A stretch of 64,000 nt of DNA from Acidovorax kalamii (GTDB lineage: Bacteria > Pseudomonadota > Gammaproteobacteria > Burkholderiales > Burkholderiaceae_C). Of this stretch, positions 62,072 through 64,000 are shown in pieces. Each line of letters begins with the position of its first letter. The stretch's first letter is position 1. Location of the stretch: assembly GCF_002245625.1 (NCBI RefSeq), contig NZ_NOIG01000001.1:62001-126000 (forward strand), given 5' to 3'. A model generated the notes under the pieces. That model saw only the letters and a program-made list of their open reading frames with translations, was not told where the DNA came from and did no database searches. The position numbers and the translations under genes were made by a program.

Positions 62072-62431
62072 TCAGAACTTCAGCACGTTCCAGACACGCG
62101 GGGCGGTGGTGGTCTCGGCGCCGCTGTTGCTGCCTGCGCGGCTGCGTGCGCCATCGGGCGACTGCACTTCATAGCCGGGCATGTTGCCGGTCTTGGGCTG
62201 CACCGAAATCGTCTGTGTTTGCCCGCCCACACGCAGCTCATCAACGCGGCTGCCCGCGTCTTCCACCTGGATGCGCTCGGTACGCTGGTTGGTGCGGCCT
62301 GCAGATTGCTCTTGATTTGAGAGCGCTTCGCGCTTGTCCGTCGTGCCCTGAGGGGCATTTTGGCTTGGATTTTGGGCCAGGGCGGTGCCGGAGGCAATGC
62401 CCAGCAGCAAAAGGAGGTAGAGAGCGCGCAT
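62072..62431 (-). CDS. DUF2782-family exported protein
   Basis: A 119-residue protein with a signal peptide (MRALYLLLLLGIASGTALA) and a DUF2782-type body rich in Gln, Thr and Arg (RIQVEDAGSRVDELRVGGQTQTISVQPK). The function is unknown. This family is usually divergent from polA, as here. The -10-like TACAAT ends exactly 6 nt before the ATG, suggesting a leaderless transcript. Confidence 0.82.
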   Translation of the reverse strand: MRALYLLLLLGIASGTALAQNPSQNAPQGTTDKREALSNQEQSAGRTNQRTERIQVEDAGSRVDELRVGGQTQTISVQPKTGNMPGYEVQSPDGARSRAGSNSGAETTTAPRVWNVLKF

Positions 62432-62484
62432 CGGGCGATTGTAGAGCGCTGCCTGGGTGGAGTCCGGCCGTGCACAATCCGTGC
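62432..62484. promoter_or_regulatory. Divergent leaderless promoters of the DUF2782 gene and polA
   Basis: The 53-nt gap holds TACAAT (minus strand, plus 62438-62443) 6 nt before the DUF2782 ATG, and CACAAT (62473-62478) 6 nt before the polA ATG. With the usual 6-nt distance from -10 to +1, both transcripts would begin at the start codon. The -35 boxes are weak. Confidence 0.55.
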
Positions 62485-64000
62485 ATGACTGACAAAAAGA
62501 CCCTGGTGCTGGTGGACGGCTCCAGCTACCTCTACCGCGCCTTCCACGCCATGCCCGACCTGCGGGCGGTGCCGGGCGACCCCACAAGCCCTGCCACCGG
62601 TGCCATTCGCGGCATGATCAACATGATGCAGGCCCTGCGCAAGGAGGTGGTGGCCGACTACGCCGTGTGCGTGTTCGACGCCTCGGGCCCCACCTTCCGT
62701 GACGCCCTGTACACCGAATACAAGGCCACGCGCTCGCCCATGCCCGACGACCTGCGCAGCCAGATCGAGCCCATCCACCAGGTGGTGGACCTGCTGGGCT
62801 GGAAGGTAGTGGCCGTGCCCGGCGTGGAGGCCGACGACGTGATCGCCACCTTGGCCCACGTGGCGGCCGCACAGGGCATTGAGGTCATCGTGTCCAGCGG
62901 CGACAAGGATTTGAGCCAGCTGGTCAATGAGCACATCACCATCATCGACACCATGAGCGGCAAGCGCCGCGATGTGGCGGGCGTGACGGCAGAGTTTGGC
63001 GTGCCGCCTGCGCTGATGGTGGATTACCAGGCACTGGTGGGCGACACCGTGGACAACGTGCCCGGCGTTACCAAGGTGGGGCCCAAGACGGCCGCCAAGT
63101 GGCTGGAGGAATATGGCTCGCTCGACAATCTGATTGCCAACGCCGACGCCATCAAGGGCGTGGCGGGCAACAACCTGCGCGAGGCCATTGCCAGCGGCCA
63201 GCTGGCCTTGAGCCGCCAGCTCGTCACCATGAAGACCGACTGCGCGCTGGCCGACTACATCCCCGGCCTGCCCGCGTTTGACGACATCACGCTCGACGCG
63301 CCAGACAACGCTGGCCTGCTGCCGTTTTACGAACAATACGGCTTCAAGGGCCTGGCCGCTGCCATCAAGGGGGCCGCAGCCCCCGCCGCTACAGCCCCCA
63401 CCGTCGCCATGCCCGGCCAAAGCGGCGACCTGTTTGCCGACCATTCCGCCAGCACCGTGGCCGAAGAAGCCCAGCACCGCACCGTGGTGTACGACACCAT
63501 CCTGAACTGGGCGGACTTTGACCAGTGGCTGGAGCGTCTGCACAAAGCCCCGCTCACGGCCATCGACACCGAGACCGACTCCCTCGACGAAATGCGTGCG
63601 CAAATCGTCGGCATCTCTTTCAGCGTACAGCCCGGCGAGGCCGCCTACATCCCCCTGCGCCACGAAGGCCCCGACGCGCCCGCGCAACTGCCGCTGGATG
63701 ATGTGCTCGCCCGCCTCAAGCCCTGGTTGGAAAACCCCAAGCACCACAAGCTGGGCCAGCACATCAAGTACGACCGCCATGTGTTTGCCAACCACGGCAT
63801 CGAGGTGCAGGGCTACGCGCACGACACCATGCTGCAAAGCTACGTGCTGGAAGTGCACAAGCCCCACAACCTGACCAGCCTGGCCGAGCGCCACACTGGC
63901 CGCAAAGGCATCACCTACGAAGACCTGTGCGGCAAAGGCGCGCACCAAATTCCGTTTGCCCAGGTGCCGGTGGACAAAGCCGCCGCCTACTCGTGCGAAG
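62485..64000 (+). CDS. polA: DNA polymerase I (3' partial)
   Basis: 505 codons are visible before the window ends. The 5'-nuclease domain is complete (VDGSSYLYRAFHAMPDL, GVEADDVIATLA, SSGDKDLSQLV, PGVTKVGPKTAAKWL). The 3'-5' exonuclease domain has the metal-binding AIDTETDSLDEMRAQIVGISF, so proofreading should be active. The polymerase domain lies outside. It fills gaps in repair and Okazaki-fragment maturation. Confidence 0.97.
   Translation, partial: MTDKKTLVLVDGSSYLYRAFHAMPDLRAVPGDPTSPATGAIRGMINMMQALRKEVVADYAVCVFDASGPTFRDALYTEYKATRSPMPDDLRSQIEPIHQVVDLLGWKVVAVPGVEADDVIATLAHVAAAQGIEVIVSSGDKDLSQLVNEHITIIDTMSGKRRDVAGVTAEFGVPPALMVDYQALVGDTVDNVPGVTKVGPKTAAKWLEEYGSLDNLIANADAIKGVAGNNLREAIASGQLALSRQLVTMKTDCALADYIPGLPAFDDITLDAPDNAGLLPFYEQYGFKGLAAAIKGAAAPAATAPTVAMPGQSGDLFADHSASTVAEEAQHRTVVYDTILNWADFDQWLERLHKAPLTAIDTETDSLDEMRAQIVGISFSVQPGEAAYIPLRHEGPDAPAQLPLDDVLARLKPWLENPKHHKLGQHIKYDRHVFANHGIEVQGYAHDTMLQSYVLEVHKPHNLTSLAERHTGRKGITYEDLCGKGAHQIPFAQVPVDKAAAYSCE

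Overview
The window is high-GC, densely packed chromosomal DNA. The gene content and the order of its conserved blocks (trxB/crp/ftsK/lolA/rarA, rpsP-rimM-trmD-rplS, livHMGF, a DUF47-pit pair, thrB/polA) suggest a betaproteobacterium of the Comamonadaceae, probably Acidovorax or a close relative. That assignment is inference from gene families and style. There is no rRNA, insertion sequence, prophage or CRISPR array. One tRNA gene (Lys, anticodon CTT) is present. The first gene (a MocR-type regulator) is cut by the left edge and the last (polA) by the right edge.

Layout. 1-7.9 kb: MocR fragment, rpmB-rpmG, trxB, a Crp/Fnr regulator, ftsK, lolA, rarA. 8.2-11.8 kb: livHMGF transport operon without a binding-protein gene. 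12.0-14.2 kb: a DUF486 membrane protein, then DUF47 regulator plus pit phosphate transporter behind a Pho-box-like array. 14.3-17.7 kb: TM2 protein and acetyltransferase, then the rpsP-rimM-trmD-rplS translation operon with an internal hairpin and an internal promoter. 17.8-25.1 kb: CoA-type NUDIX hydrolase, CobD/CbiB-like protein, rsgA, pterin dehydratase, M48 protease, orn and a DEAD-box helicase with a long leader.

25.2-42.5 kb is the main accessory block: a GGDEF protein, a Bcr/CflA-type exporter and one unidirectional cellulose operon (transcribed right to left: bcsB-Z-C-E-F-Q-A-G). BcsA has a PilZ c-di-GMP domain, BcsE has an RxGD motif, and BcsG implies phosphoethanolamine-modified cellulose, so the nearby GGDEF protein may feed this system. 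43-49.5 kb: tRNA-Lys, a beta-hydroxyacid dehydrogenase, an alpha/beta hydrolase, guaC, an exported CxxC protein and uvrD. 49.6-51.5 kb: a lone DUF262-DUF1524 (GmrSD-type) gene, the best candidate for recent acquisition. 51.5-59 kb: an iron-type operon (imelysin, di-heme protein, imelysin, DUF1513) behind a Fur-like site, divergent from phoX behind a second Pho-box-like array. 59-64 kb: FecR-domain protein, BPSS1780-type membrane protein, thrB, DUF2782 protein and polA.

Three cross-cutting signals are visible. A short palindromic repeat (gctat/atagc or gctcc/ggagc arms, then a gcgc-rich hairpin and a T-rich end) occurs about ten times, several times inside coding sequence. Several genes have a -10-like NACAAT box exactly 6-7 nt before the start codon, suggesting leaderless mRNAs. 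Promoters of translation genes share a TATAAT followed by a G/C-rich stretch ending GGCTT.
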